This document shows, in pieces, positions 9,886 through 22,643 of a DNA stretch of 64,000 nt. Position 1 is the first letter of the stretch, and the number at the start of each line of letters is the position of its first letter. The DNA comes from Symbiodinium natans (lineage: Eukaryota > Sar > Dinophyceae > Suessiales > Symbiodiniaceae), in assembly GCA_905221605.1 (NCBI GenBank), contig CAJNDS010000057.1:22501-86500 (forward strand). Direction: 5' to 3'. The notes under the pieces were generated by a model that was not told where the DNA came from, did not search any database, and saw only the letters and a program-made list of their open reading frames with translations. The position numbers and the translations under genes are program-made.

Positions 9886-9956
9886 CTTAACCCTAAACCC
9901 TAAACCCGAAACTGTAAAGGGTTTAGGGTTTAGGGTTGAGGGTTAGGGTTTAGGGT

Positions 9957-10049
9957 TCAGGCGGGGGGGGAGGCCTTTGCCGCCGCCAACCGCTCTTGGA
10001 ACTGCTGGCGGGACTGCTGCCGAAGCCTTTGACACATGCCCCCAGAGAG
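9957..10049 (-). CDS. Exon encoding Gln/Arg-rich helix, ends in TGA
   Basis: 93 nt after a CGCAG acceptor: LSGGMCQRLRQQSRQQFQER then LAAAKASPPA-stop. Almost every codon ends in G or C. It lies only ~70 bp upstream, in transcript order, of another apparent stop, so one of the two stops is probably past an unseen donor. Confidence 0.5.
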   Translation of the reverse strand, partial: LSGGMCQRLRQQSRQQFQERLAAAKASPPA

Positions 10050-10059
10050 CTGCGTTTTG

Positions 10060-10225
10060 GGGTTTAGGGTTTAGGGTTTAGGGTTTAGGGTTCAGGGTTT
10101 AGGGTTTAGGGTTTAGGGTTTAGGGTTTAGGGTTTAGGGTTTAGGGTTTAGGTTTAGGGTTTAGGGTTTAGGGTTTAGGGTTTAGGGTTTAGGGTTTAGC
10201 GTTTAGGGTTTCGGGTTTAGGGTTC
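10060..10225. repeat. (TTTAGGG)n array
   Basis: Near-perfect plus-strand TTTAGGG, with single-base variants towards the right end. Confidence 0.95.
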
Positions 10226-10320
10226 AGCATCTCAAGTCCAAGCATTCACTAGTCAAGCAATTACTCCAGGAAAATACCCACCCGCCCAAAGAATCCCACA
10301 ACATTAAGAAAATATTTTAC

Positions 10321-10818
10321 TTATAGAACGACCTTGCCCATGCCCAGTAAAACGGCGACCTTGCCCAGTAAAACAGCGACCTTGCCCAGTAAAACGGCGA
10401 CCTTGCCCAGTAAAACGGCGACCTTGCCCAGTAAAACGGCGACCTTGCCCAGTAAAACGGCGACCTTCGGACACCCCCCCCTGCCCAGTAAAAATGCTAC
10501 CTTCGGCCCCGAAGGTCGCCGTTTTACTGGGCAAGGTCGCCGTTTTACTGGGCAAGGTCGTTTTTGGTCAAAAAATCGACCTGGCCCAGTAAAACGGCGA
10601 CCTTGCCCAGTAAAAAGGCGACCTTCGGGGCCGAATGTAGCATTGTTACTGGGCAGGGGGGGGTGCCCGAAGGTCGCCGTTTTACTGGGCAAGGTCGCCG
10701 TTTTACTGGGCAAGGTCGCCGTTTTACTGGGCAAGGTCGATTTTTTTGACCCAACTGACCTTGCCCAGTAAAACGGCGACCTTGCCCAGTAAAACGGCGA
10801 CCTTGCCCAGTAACTCCT
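10321..10818. repeat. 21-bp minisatellite in alternating inverted blocks
   Basis: Unit AAAACGGCGACCTTGCCCAGT. Direct blocks at about 10,330-10,470, 10,580-10,625 and 10,758-10,815 alternate with reverse-complement blocks at about 10,512-10,560 and 10,668-10,740. A hinge containing CTTCGGCCCCGAAGG and C/G runs lies between blocks. Being 21 bp long it is open in several frames (PSKTATL repeats), which I do not count as coding. Confidence 0.9.
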
Positions 10819-11382
10819 TAACATTTAAATTATATATGAAAGAGAGGTTTAAAGGGTTTAGGGTTTAGGGTTTAGGGTTTAGGGTTTAGGCTTTAGGCTT
10901 TAGGGTTTAGGGTTTAGGGTTTAAGGTTTAGGGTTTAGGGTTTAGGGTTTAGGGTTTGGAGTCTGCGGCTTAGGGTTCTCGAGTCTTACGAGGAGTTCAG
11001 GATTCAGGGTTTAGGAAACCAACGTTTATGGTTCCACGGTTTGCGGGTCCAAGGAATCCAGGTTTAGGGTTCTAGGGTTAAGGGGTTCCAGGACGGTCCA
11101 GGATTCTTGCGTTTCGGATTCCAGGATTCTAGGGTTCAGGATTCCAGCATTTAGGGTTGTAGGATTTAGGATTCGAGAGTTCAGGGTTGAGGATTCCAGC
11201 GTTTAGGCATCGGGGTTCTAGGGCTTAGGGTTTAGGATTCCTGGATGTGGGGGGTGAGATTTGAAAAGTGTCAACTTCCAGGCGCGTAAAGTTCTTGGAT
11301 CACTAAACCCTAAACCGCCAGCCTAAGCTAGGACCCAGAGATCGTTTAGGGTTTAGGGTCTAGGGTTTCCGCCCACGCTCCT

Positions 11383-11616
11383 TCATCCAAGTCCCTTCTT
11401 TCGTTGCACACGCTCGACGAAGGGGCACTCGAAACGAAGCCCTGACATCAAAAGGTTCTTTTGCTCCCTCCCCTAAACCCTAAACCCTAAACCCAATTTA
11501 GGGTCTAAGGTTGACGTAGGGTGTAGGGCGACTTCCCTTGCACCATCACCGTCGGCCCATCCAACCGGCTTACCTGACCAGGGGGACAGGGATGCTCAGA
11601 ATTTGAGAGATTCAGG
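11383..11616 (-). CDS. Two neighbouring exons
   Basis: Exon 11,516-11,616 (C + 33 codons + C; acceptor CGGAAG, donor GTCAAC) reads LNLSNSEHPCPPGQVSRLD then GPTVMVQGKSPYTL. Exon 11,383-11,463 after GGGAG reads QKNLLMSGLRFECPFVERV then QRKKGLG and a TGA. Both have strong codon bias. The single leftover base of the first exon does not match the phase-0 start of the second, so they may not be adjacent in the mRNA. Confidence 0.5.
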
Positions 11617-11829
11617 CTTCCGGGTTTAGAGGTTTAGGGCTGGCTTTAGGGTCCTCAAGCCTAAGCCCTAAACCGCAAAAACTTAAGAACCCCTCCCCCC
11701 CCAAAAAATAAAAATAAAATAAATAACAATCCCTACATTGCCCTCACAAGGAAGAAAAATTAGTTTTTTGGGGTAAGCCCCAAACCCTAAAGCCTCAACC
11801 CAAAGCCCAAACCCCATGACCACACTCAC

Positions 11830-11871
11830 GTGCGGCTGGGAAGCTCCTTTGCCTGCTCCTTGCTGAACATC
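11830..11871 (-). CDS. 42-nt exon with consensus GTGAGT donor
   Basis: Acceptor CTCAG, donor AC|GTGAGT. Reads MFSKEQAKELPSR with one base before and two after. A telomere array starts directly upstream (TTTTAGGG on the plus strand). Confidence 0.5.
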
Positions 11872-12013
11872 CTGAGGTTTTAGGGTTTAGGGTTTAGGGT
11901 TTGGGGTTTAGGGTTTGGGGTTTAGGGTTTGGGGTTTGGGGTTTGGGGTTTGGGGTTTAGGGTTTAGGGTGAAGAAGGCGTAGGAGTGAGGATATACGAG
12001 GTCAAGAAATTAC

Positions 12014-12043
12014 CTGAGGTGGCTCGTGCAACTTAATCAGGGC
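12014..12043 (-). CDS. Microexon of about 30 nt
   Basis: GGCCACAG acceptor, CCTCAG|GTAATT donor, reading ALIKLHEPPQ, phase 0 to 0. It could start further upstream. Confidence 0.4.
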
Positions 12044-12135
12044 CTGTGGCCACGTGTGCGGGGTGTAGGGCTTAAGGGGTTGGATGTAGCCAGGGTGTCT
12101 TGCACGGAACATGGAGGGTCAAGAGCTGGGTGCAA

Positions 12136-12579
12136 TCATAAGTAGTCGGTTTGATCGCCGTTGCTTGGGCATGAAGACTCGCCGAAGAACACGGTCATGG
12201 CATAGCCGTTTGGCAAAATCCCACTCGCGCATCTTCTGGTGGAGCTCATTGGGTATCTGCTCAGCATCGGCACATCATGGCTCTTTGCGGCCTTGTCTTT
12301 AATATCTGGGCTGGCCAAAGTCAAGAGGCCACCAAAGGTTTCAACATTGCCCTGCTCTGGAAGAGGCAGGCAACGAGTTGGCAGCAGGTTGCTAAGGGAA
12401 TGAGCTGGGTGCTCCGGCACCTCTGGCGATTGCGACATAGCAAAGATTGATCGACAAGAAATGCGGGAGCGCAAGAAGACCGACCACAGAAACCCAAAAA
12501 CTCCAAACACTCGGCGCGGAGGTTCTGCATCAACAGCTCTTGAAGCCCGGCTGAAAGCTGAGGACCTGGTGGCCTTCAC
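12136..12579 (-). CDS. Uninterrupted 147-codon frame in a repeat-free island
   Basis: One of the longest frames in the window, at 12,136-12,579. The C-terminal half (VETFGGLLTLASPDIKDKAA, then SRYPMSSTRRCASGILPNG and a TGA) has natural composition. On the plus strand three successive frames (for example KIDRQEMRERKKTDHRNPK near 12,440-12,495) also look coding but are broken by stops and frame changes, as in a decayed copy. I favour the unbroken minus frame. Family unknown. Confidence 0.4.
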   Translation of the reverse strand: MKATRSSAFSRASRAVDAEPPRRVFGVFGFLWSVFLRSRISCRSIFAMSQSPEVPEHPAHSLSNLLPTRCLPLPEQGNVETFGGLLTLASPDIKDKAAKSHDVPMLSRYPMSSTRRCASGILPNGYAMTVFFGESSCPSNGDQTDYL

Positions 12580-12905
12580 AGTAACTTTTGGGCTGCCACG
12601 TCAATGGATGCTAGAGTAAGGAGGCACTCAGCCATACACGAGTGGAGAGGCGGCATGTGCGAAGCTTTCCAAGGACGTTGCGTGAGATGGTGTCGGAAGT
12701 CCTGAATGCACTGTCACGCCGAGGGTTGAAGATTGGAAATTGACGATTCGCCGACAGATTTCTCTGGAGGAATCTTCACCCTTCGATTCCGGACGCCATC
12801 ATCACAACACCTGTAGACAAGCATTGGCGGAGGCTATATTCATTCGGGGAAGGGGTGTTGTGTGCTTAAGTGGGGCGCTTAAACCCTAAACCCTAAACCC
12901 TAAAC

Positions 12906-13007
12906 CGAGATGACAGACTCAAACATGAAGCCCAACCTCTCGGCCATCCCGCACTTTAAGTGTTGAGTCTTAACAATGCCAGGGCTCAGCTTGCTGGGCA
13001 AGACCCA
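12906..13007 (-). CDS. Internal exon with telomere-motif donor
   Basis: 102 nt, phase 0 to 0. Reads WVLPSKLSPGIVKTQHLK then CGMAERLGFMFESVIS. The acceptor is GGGGAG at the end of a long intron of pure telomere-like DNA; the donor is TCG|GTTTAGGG, the first unit of the next array. Codon bias is strong. Confidence 0.65.
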
Positions 13008-13009
13008 CT

Positions 13010-14075
13010 CCCCAAACCCGAACCCCTAAACCCTAAACCCTAAACCCTAAACCCTAAACCCTAAACCCTAAACCCTAAACCCTAAACCCTAAACCCTAAA
13101 CCCTAAACCTTAACCCTAAACCCTAAACCCTAAACCCCAAACCCTGACTCCTGAACCCCCTGAACCCGGGGCTGAAAAAAAATGGGGTTCCGTGGACCCT
13201 AGACTTCCTCTAGCCCTAAGCCCTAAGCCCTAAACCCTAATGCCCAGGGCTTTTTCGCCTAAACCCTAAAACCCCAAACCCCCCAAACCCCCAAACCCCC
13301 AAACCCCCAAACCCCCAAACCCCCAAACCCCTAAACCCCTAAACCCCCAAACCCCTAAACCCCTAAACCCCTCAACCCCTCAACCCCTCAACCCCTAAAC
13401 CCCTAAACCCCCCCCTAAACCCCCTAAACCCCTAAACCCCTAAACCCCTAAACCCCTAACCTAAACACCCTAAACCCCTAAACCCCTAACCCCTAAACCC
13501 CTAAACCCCTAAACCCCTAACCCCTAAACCCCTAAACCCCACACCCAACACCCCACACCAAGCCCAACAAACCCAAACCCTAACACACCCAAACCCCTAA
13601 CCCTAAACCCCTAAACACCCCTTAACCCCTAACCCCTAAACCCCTAAACACCTAACCCCTAAACCCCAAACCCCCAACCCTAACCCCTAAACCCCCAAAA
13701 AACCCCTAAACCCCCCCCCTCAAACCCCCTCAACCCCTAAACCCTAAACCCCTAAACCCCACATCCCCAAACCCACACCCCAAAACCCAAAACCCAAACC
13801 GAACCCAAACCCCCCATACCCCTACACCCCAACCCCTTAAACCCCACACCCCAAAACCCAAAAACCCTAAACCCTAAACCCCAAACCCTAAACCCCAAAC
13901 CCTAAACCCCCAAACCCCTAAACCCTTAAACCCCAAACCCTAAACCCCAAACCCTAAACCCCTAAACCCCCAAACCCAAAACCCTAAACCCTAAACCCTA
14001 AACCCTATAAACCCTAAACCCCAAACCCCCAAACCCCCAAACCCTAAACCCTAAACCCTTCCAGGGGCCCCAGGC
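13010..14075. repeat. 1-kb CCCTAAA and degenerate C-rich telomere-like block
   Basis: Regular CCCTAAA at 13,020-13,140, then ~800 bp of variants (CCCCAAA, CCCCTAAA, CCCCTCAA, ACACCCAAC). In the minus-strand gene this would be one intron between the exons at 14,089-14,145 and 12,906-13,007. Confidence 0.9.
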
Positions 14076-14088
14076 TTGCGGGTCTCAC

Positions 14089-14145
14089 CCTGCTTGATGC
14101 CATCCTGCGTCCCAGGAGTTTTGGGGGGGTGGTTGGGCTCTGCGC
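14089..14145 (-). CDS. Internal exon, GTGAGA donor
   Basis: 57 nt, CCGAAG acceptor and AGG|GTGAGA donor. Phase-0 reading AQSPTTPPKLLGRRMASSR joins in frame to the exon at 12,906-13,007. A second reading (AEPNHPPKTPGTQDGIKQ) fits the exon upstream instead; phase with both neighbours is not satisfied by one frame. Confidence 0.5.
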
Positions 14146-14329
14146 CTTCGGAAAACCCTCAACCCTAAACCCTAAACCCTAAACCCTAAACCCTAAACCC
14201 TGAACCCTAAACCCTGAACCCTAAACCCTAAACCCTAAACCCTAAACCCTAAACCCGGGATCCGAAACAAAGCCCTATAAGCCCATAAGCCTGAAGCACC
14301 GACCGGAAACTTCTATTTCGGGCTTAGGG

Positions 14330-14695
14330 GGATTTGGGGGGGGTTGAGGGGGGGTTTTGGAGGGGTTTTGGGGGGGTTTGGGGGGTTTGGGGGTGGGGTG
14401 GGGTGGGGTTTAGGTGGTTTTTTTGTGGTTTGGGGGTTTGTGGGGTTTGGGGTTTGGGGTGTTTGGGGGGGGGGGGTTTGTGGGGGGTTTGGGGGGGTTT
14501 GGGGGTTTTATGGCGGTTGAGGGGGGCAATGGGTGGGGGCTTGGGGGTTATGGGGTTTGGGGGGGTTGGGGGTTTGGGGGGGGTTTTTTTGGGGTTTGGG
14601 GGTTTGGGGGGTTTGGGGGGTTTGGGGGGTTTGGGGGGTTTGGGGGGTTTGGGGGGTTTGGGGAGTTTGGGGTGGGGTTTAGGGTTTAAGGGGCT
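14330..14695. repeat. G-rich TTTGGGGGG block
   Basis: Runs of TTTGGGG to TTTGGGGGG with very few C on the plus strand. It is read as poly-Gly/Phe/Leu in translation and I do not call it coding. Confidence 0.9.
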
Positions 14696-14780
14696 GAGGA
14701 GCCTGAATGCCCAGGGAACTTGGGTGAGCCCAACATTAGGGCGCGCGCGTACTCCCAGCTTTTACCTACCGTCTACATAC

Positions 14781-14826
14781 GGTTTCGACAGGGAAGGGAG
14801 AGGGGGTGGTGCGGGCTGCGATTTTC
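14781..14826 (-). CDS. 46-nt exon, GTATGT donor
   Basis: Acceptor CTGCATTTCAG, donor C|GTATGT, both close to consensus. Either ENRSPHHPLSLPCRN (phase 0 to 1) or KIAARTTPSPFPVET (phase 2 to 0). Confidence 0.5.
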
Positions 14827-14851
14827 CTGAAATGCAGGATTGAGGTCGGGG

Positions 14852-15066
14852 CTTAGGGTTTAGGGTTTAGGGTTTAGGGTTTAGGGTTTAGGGTTTAGGG
14901 TTTAGGGTTTAGGGTTTAGGGTTTAGGGTTTAGGGTTTAGGGTTTAGTTTTTAGGGTTTAGGGTTTAGGGTTTAGGGTTTAGGGTTTAGGGTTTAGGGTT
15001 TAGGGTTTAGGGTTTAGGGTTTAGGGTTTAGGGTTTAGGGTTTAGGGTTTAGGGTTTAGGGTTTAG
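14852..15066. repeat. (TTTAGGG)n array, ~215 bp
   Basis: About 30 units on the plus strand with one TTTAGTTTTTAGGG irregularity. Confidence 0.95.
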
Positions 15067-15079
15067 GGCTTCCAATGGC

Positions 15080-15156
15080 CTCTTCCTCGTCCATGAGCAG
15101 CCCGAAGACGATGTCCAGCGTGTAGGGGTACCTTGCTCGGTTTGGCCTTGAACAGC
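15080..15156 (-). CDS. Internal exon, YPYTLDIVFGLLMDEEE
   Basis: 77 nt. Acceptor CTTTTCACAAAG; frame CSRPNRARYPYTLDIVFGLL then MDEEE. The codons are almost all G/C-ending. The end is uncertain: GAAGAG|GCC would be a GC donor. Confidence 0.6.
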
Positions 15157-15212
15157 CTTTGTGAAAAGAACCCTATTTGAGGGTTTAGGGTTTAGGGTTT
15201 AGGGTTGAGGGT

Positions 15213-15363
15213 TTAGTCATTCTTCTTGTGTGTGTGTGTGTGCCTGGGGGGAGGTAAGAGTTTAGCTTCAGCAGAGGACGCCGATGTCTCGACGGGTTTG
15301 GCTGAGGCAGTTGACCAGACGATGTGTTGCTTCTCTTGGGAGGGCCCTGCTGGGACGCTTGGC
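15213..15363 (-). CDS. Candidate exon, Ser/Ala-rich
   Basis: After a GTCAAAG acceptor the frame reads PSVPAGPSQEKQHIVWSTA then SAKPVETSASSAEAKLL and stays open to 15,213 through a (TG)n tract. The donor is not clear. Confidence 0.4.
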
Positions 15364-15670
15364 CTTTGACAGGACGAGACCGCCCTAGTTAAGCACCATG
15401 CGAAGGGGCTTGGGTTTTGGGGTGTAGAAGAGATTGGTTCCAAAGGGGTACGTCACAAACGCCAAACCCCAATCTCTAAACCCAAACCCTGCTCAGAGAT
15501 GTTGACTACTGGGCGGGGTGTAGGTTGGTTAGGGGTTTAGGGTTTTCCCAGGGATTAGTAAGGATACCCCATCCCCCACCCAACACAAGACGAACAGGGT
15601 TTCGTAACCTGTTCTTTAGGGTTTCGGAATGGGATGTAGGGTTAGGGCTTAGGCTTCGACAGTAGCCTGT

Positions 15671-17941
<2,271 letters not shown>

Positions 17942-18136
17942 TCTTCTAGGTTTAGGTTGTCATCAGGGTTTAAGGGTTTCGGGGTCTAAGGGTTTAAAGG
18001 TTTAAGTTTGTTCAGGGTTGACGGGTTCAAGGGTTGAAGGCTTTAAGGGGTTAAGGGTTTTGGGGCTTAAGAGTTTAAGGGATTCAGGATTTAAGGTTTT
18101 GAGGGTTCAGGGCATGGAGGGGCCTTCGAAGCATAC

Positions 18137-18513
18137 CTGTTGCTTTTGCCCGCTGTTCACGGTTGACTCTCATGAGGAAAATTCTCCCAGATGAAGTCGG
18201 CTCCTGCGCTTTGAGGGGTTTTGGGGGTTCGAGGTAGATTAGTTCAGGGTGAGAGTTGGGGCTTAGGGTTTTGGGGTTTAAGGGTTTCGGGGGGTTTAGG
18301 GGTTTAGGGGTTTAGGGGTTTAGGGGCTTAGGGGTTTAGAGGTTTCGGGGTTTAGGGGTTTGGGGGCTTAGGGCTTAGGGGAAAAACCCTAAACCCCAAA
18401 CCCTAACCCTAAGCCCTAAACAGGGTGCTTGGGGCAAGACCACAGCCAGCCCGAGCTGAACCCATGACTGCAGAATGAGGTCTCCGACATCGAGAGACAC
18501 ACAGCAGTCAACC
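18137..18513 (-). CDS. Two exons, splice sites close to consensus
   Basis: Exon 18,422-18,513 (acceptor GGTCTCAG) reads VDCCVSLDVGDLILQSWVQL then GLAVVLPQAP; it can end at GCT|GTGGTC in phase 0 or at the telomere donor T|GTTTAGGG. Exon 18,137-18,203 (acceptor GCGCAG, donor CAG|GTATGC) reads EPTSSGRIFLMRVNREQRA then KAT. Using the phase-0 donor the two join in frame. Confidence 0.6.
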
Positions 18514-18956
18514 CTGAGACCCTAGAGCCTGGTGTCCACTAGGGTCTAGACCCTAGACCCCAAACCCCAAACCACGAACCCTAAACTTAAAACGCCAAAC
18601 CCCAAACCCTAAACCCTAAACTTAAAACCCCAAACCCCAAACCCCAAACCCTAAACCCTCAACCCTAAACCCTAAACCCTAAACCCTAAGCCAAACCTTT
18701 CAGCTCCCTTCAACTCAATGCTGTCAAATCCTAGACCTCTGCCCCAACCCCCAAACTACACCCCACCCAAGCCCGAAAAATGCCGTAATAAGCAACATGA
18801 AGCTAAACCTGACCCTAAACCCGAAACACATAACCCGAAATCTCCCTGAACCCTAAACCCTAAACCCTAAACCCTAAACCCTAAACCCTAAACCCTAAAC
18901 CCTAAACCCTAAACCCTAAACCCTAAACCCTAAACCCTAAACCCCAAACCTCCGAC

Positions 18957-19046
18957 CTAGAGGCCCGAGCTTCTGGGGTACCCCGGCCTGTACCACCGCC
19001 GCGCCACGGGGGTCGTAGTGGTAGGCCTCGCTCGTTGTTTGTTGCT
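18957..19046 (-). CDS. Internal exon
   Basis: 90 nt, acceptor GGGTAG, donor CTAG|GTCGGA. Reads QQTTSEAYHYDPRGAAVVQ then AGVPQKLGPL. CCCTAAA lies to its left and TTTAGGG to its right on the plus strand. Confidence 0.6.
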   Translation of the reverse strand, partial: SNKQRARPTTTTPVARRWYRPGYPRSSGL

Positions 19047-19108
19047 CTACCCGTAGGGTTTAGGGTTTAGGGTTTAGGGTTTAGGGTTTAGGGTTTAGGG
19101 TTTAGGGT

Positions 19109-19175
<67 letters not shown>

Positions 19176-19759
19176 GGTTGGGGGTTTATATAGGGTTTAG
19201 GGTCTGGCTGGTACTTAGTAGTGAATGAGGGAGCGAGGTACCGTTCTTCATCCCTTTCAAAGGGTGTATATAGGGCCCGAGCTCACGCATCTAAACCCTA
19301 AACCCTAAACCCCAAAACCCTCAAATCCTAAACCAAACGGCGAGACTGGAAGCTCACAAGGGCTTGAAATTCAGACCGGGCTGATTCGTGGGCTAACCTT
19401 AACCCTGAAACTGCTAAAGCCTTAGACCCCTAAATCCTTAAATCCTTAAATCCTTAAGCCCTTAGCCTTAAGCTTTACAAATGCCCGCAAACCGCTAAAT
19501 CCTTATACGGCCTTAAGTCCTTAAGCCCTAGACCTTCTGATACAGTCAAGAGGTTCCGCTCATTTGAAGACTAAACCCTCAACCCCAAACCCCAAACCCC
19601 AAACCCCAAACCCTAAACCCTAAACCCTAAACCCTAAACCCTAAACCCTAAACCCTAAACCCTAAACCCTAAACCCTAAACCCTAAACCCTAAACCCTAA
19701 ACCGAAACGCCAAACCCCAAACCCTAAACCCCAATCATCGGAAACCCACATGTGAGGAC

Positions 19760-19812
19760 CCGGCAGCAGCGCCCAGCTCGGGCTTGGCGTAGTTCTCGGC
19801 GAAGACGTTTGC
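19760..19812 (-). CDS. 53-nt exon
   Basis: Acceptor TGGGAG, donor GG|GTCCTC; reads ANVFAENYAKPELGAAA with strongly G/C-ending codons. Confidence 0.55.
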
Positions 19813-20294
19813 CTCCCAGCATTTTAGGGTTTAGGGTTTCGGGTTTAGGGTTTAGGGTTGAGGGGCCTCTCCAAAAGCATCTCAGGATGCTTGGGAAGAA
19901 GGCTCTGGAGGTTCAGGGTTTAGGGTGTAGGGTTCCGGGCTTCGGGTCCAGCATTTAGGGTTTAGGGTTTAGGGTTTAGGGTTTAGGGTTTGGGGTTTGG
20001 GGTTTGGGGTTTGGGGTTTGGGGTTTGGGGTTTGGGGTTTGGGGTTTTGGGTTTGGGGTTTGGGGTTTTGGGTTTGGGGTTTGGGGTTTGGGGTTTGGGG
20101 TTTGGGGTTTGGGCCTTACGGGTTAGGCTATGGAGTTTACAAAGCCCTACTAAGCCCCAGGAGTAACCTAGGAATAGACAGGTACCCTTTTGGGGTTTAA
20201 AAGGAGCTCATACGGGAAACTACACCCTAGACAAAGGGAATAAGGGCCGACCCTGGGTCCCTAGCCTACATCCCCAACCCTGTGCCTCCGAACC

Positions 20295-20470
20295 CCAAGC
20301 CCTAAACCCTAAACCCTAAACCCTAAACCCCTAAACCCCTAAACCCCTAAACCCCTAAACCCCTAAACCCCTAAACCCCTAAACCCCTAAACCCCTAAAC
20401 CCCTAAACCCCAAGCCCTAAACCCTAAACCCTAAACCCCTAAACCCCTAAACCCCTAAACCCTACACCCA
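20295..20470. repeat. CCCCTAAA and CCCTAAA array
   Basis: Eight-base CCCCTAAA units embedded in seven-base CCCTAAA. The region 19,820-20,120 to the left is TTTGGGG/TTTAGGG on the other strand. Confidence 0.9.
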
Positions 20471-20480
20471 ACAACCCTAC

Positions 20481-21194
20481 CCGCTTCGTCAGGAGGGCAG
20501 GCTTGCAGCGGCCGACCCAAGGAAGCCCTAAAGGGAAATCAGGGTTTAGGGTTTAGGGTTTAGGGTATAAAGGGTTTAGGGTTTAGGGTAAAGGGTTTAG
20601 GGTTTAGGGTTTAGGGTTTAGGGTTTAGGGTGGAGTTTAGGGGTTAAGGATGGTTTAGGAGGGTTTAGGAGTGTTTAGGAGGGTTTAGGAGGGTTTAGGA
20701 GGGTTTAGGGGGTTTAGGAGGGTTTAGGGGGTTTAGGGGGTTTAGGGGGTTTAGGGGGTTTAGGGGGTTTAGGGGTTTAGGGGGTTTAGGGGGTTTAGGG
20801 GGTTTAGGGGGTTTAGGGGGTTTAGGGTTTAGGGTTTAGGGTCTACAGTTTAGGGTTTAGGGTTTTGGGTTTGGGGGGCTGGGGATTATGGATTGGGGCT
20901 TGCCCTCCACTTTGGCTTAGCCCACTCCCCCCTACAGTACAGTGAGGTTATGACTTGAGGGCATGTATGTACCCTAAACCTACAAGCCTACAAGGCGACC
21001 GCTGAACCCGAAACCCTAAACCCCAAACCCTAAACCCTAAACCCTAAACCCCAAACCCCAAACCCGAAACCCTAAACCCTAAACCCTAAACCCTAAACCC
21101 TAAACCCTAAACCCTAAACACAACCCTACAACCTGGCAAGAGGCCGGGAGAGCCTCCAGCAGCGCCCAAGCATCCTGCAGACATCTTCTGCAGG
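20481..21194 (-). CDS. Two exons joined across a telomere-repeat intron
   Basis: Exon 21,133-21,194 (acceptor CTGCAG, donor AG|GTTGTAG) reads PAEDVCRMLGRCWRLSRPLA and leaves two bases. Exon 20,481-20,527 starts with one base after TTTAG and reads ASLGRPLQACPPDEA before a GTAGGG donor; the frames join exactly. The 605-bp intron between them is almost all TTTAGGG (left) and CCCTAAA (right), and its acceptor lies within the repeat unit itself. Confidence 0.6.
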
Positions 21195-21384
21195 CTGCAG
21201 GTTTAGGGTTTAGGGTTTAGGGTTTAGGGTTTAGGGTTTAGGATTTAGGGTTTAGGGTTTAGGGTTTAGGGTTTAGGGTTTAGGGTTTAGGGTTTAGGGT
21301 TTAGGGTTTAGGGCCGAGGGTTTAGGGTTTAGGGTTTAGGGTTTAGGGTTTAGGGTTTAGGGTTTAGGGCGTCTCGCCGCGCCG

Positions 21385-21446
21385 CGGCAGTAGATGTTAT
21401 GCAGAGATGGCGCGCCGCGGCAGTAGATGTTATGCAGAGATGGCGC
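21385..21446. repeat. Tandem duplication of a ~30-bp unit
   Basis: Two copies of CGCCGCGGCAGTAGATGTTA with the following bases TGCAGAGATGG. Confidence 0.9.
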
Positions 21447-21599
21447 CCCAACACACCCAGGGGGTGTGAGGGGGCGGCATATGTCGCGGCGGCGTATATT
21501 GAAGTTGGAGCCACCACAACCAGAAAGGTTGGGTTGTTTTATTTTTCCCACCCCCTGCTTACGGCATCCACCCAACTTTTCTCCTTTTAGAGTTTCGGG

Positions 21600-22460
21600 C
21601 TAACGCCCTAAATTCCCACTTCCCACCCCCATCCTTTGATCGGTTGGGTAGGAGGTTGCCGTGGCTGTGGGTGAAGTGGGGGGGCAGGAATTTGGCGCCA
21701 GAATCCAGAGAGGGGGGCGGACAGGCGGGTCAAGAGGGTGGGTCGGGGGGCCAGGGGGGGGCCAGGGGGGGGCCGAGAGGGCGAAGGTGAGGATGGTGAG
21801 GGGGGGCCGGTTAGGGGGGGGCCAGGAAGGCACGGGTCAGGGCGCAAAGAATGTAACAGAATTTTAGGGTTTCTTAAAAAATACTTGAGAATCGGAGAAG
21901 GGGGGCGGGGTACCCCAGGCGGGGTACTGCACCGGCACTGGAGGTGCAGCTCACGCTCAACACAACTCTTTAGGCTTGCATAGTAAGTTGAAGCGATGGT
22001 GTTAATCGCTGTTGAGGCCAGGACGAGGGCCAGGGGGGGTCAGGGGGGCCGGAAGGGCCAGGTAGGGGGCCAGGGGGGTGGCAGGGCCAGGAAGGGTCAG
22101 GGCGGTGGCCCAAAGCCAGAGGGAAGGGGCCAGGGCCGGAAGGGGGCCATAGGGGGCAAGGGGGGGCAGGGGGTTGGGAGCAATCGCCCCTCGTCCCTGA
22201 ACACGCTCCGCCAGAGGCCCGGCACCGGGGGACTCCGGAGGGGGGCTCGCCAGTTTAGGGTTCTTTGTCATGCTTGAGAATCAGAGAAGGGGGGCGGGGT
22301 ACCCCAGGCGGGGTACTGCACCGGCACTGGAGGTGCAGCTCACGCTCAACACAACTCTTTAGGCTTGCAAGCGATGGTGTTAATCGCTGTCGGGTAGTGC
22401 TGGGTCCAGGCACCCTGAAAAGGGTGGGTACGGCCTAAGCAGGCCTGCGTGGGAATTTAG
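21600..22460. repeat. GGCCAGGGGGG minisatellite flanked by a ~120-bp direct duplication
   Basis: Segments 21,885-22,013 and 22,271-22,391 (from CTTGAGAATC to GTTAATCGCTG) are near-identical, apart from an 11-base insert in the first. G-rich GGCCAGGGGGGG repeats lie before and between. The tail at 22,404-22,458 is a reverse-complement copy of 9,303-9,355. Confidence 0.85.
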
Positions 22461-22643
22461 GGTTTAGGGTTTAGGGTTCAGGGTTCAGGGTCTAGGGTCT
22501 AGGGTCTAGGGTTCAGGGTTTAGGGTTTAGGGCTCAGGGGGTAGAGTAGGGGTTCAGGGGCCTCGGGGTTCGGAAGCTCACCCCCTCAATCCCTAAATCC
22601 CTAAACCCTGGGACCCTAAACCCCAATGTCCCTATGCCCCTAC

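Noticed and set aside
10330-10815. CRISPR array
   Set aside because: Units are contiguous 21-mers without spacers and alternate in orientation; no associated genes.
10304-10824. Open frames with PSKTATL or FTGQGRR repeats
   Set aside because: A 21-bp unit keeps every frame open; three or more frames are open at once on both strands.
14334-14843. 169-codon Gly/Leu/Val-rich frame
   Set aside because: Follows TTTGGGG repeat composition; no normal amino-acid mix.
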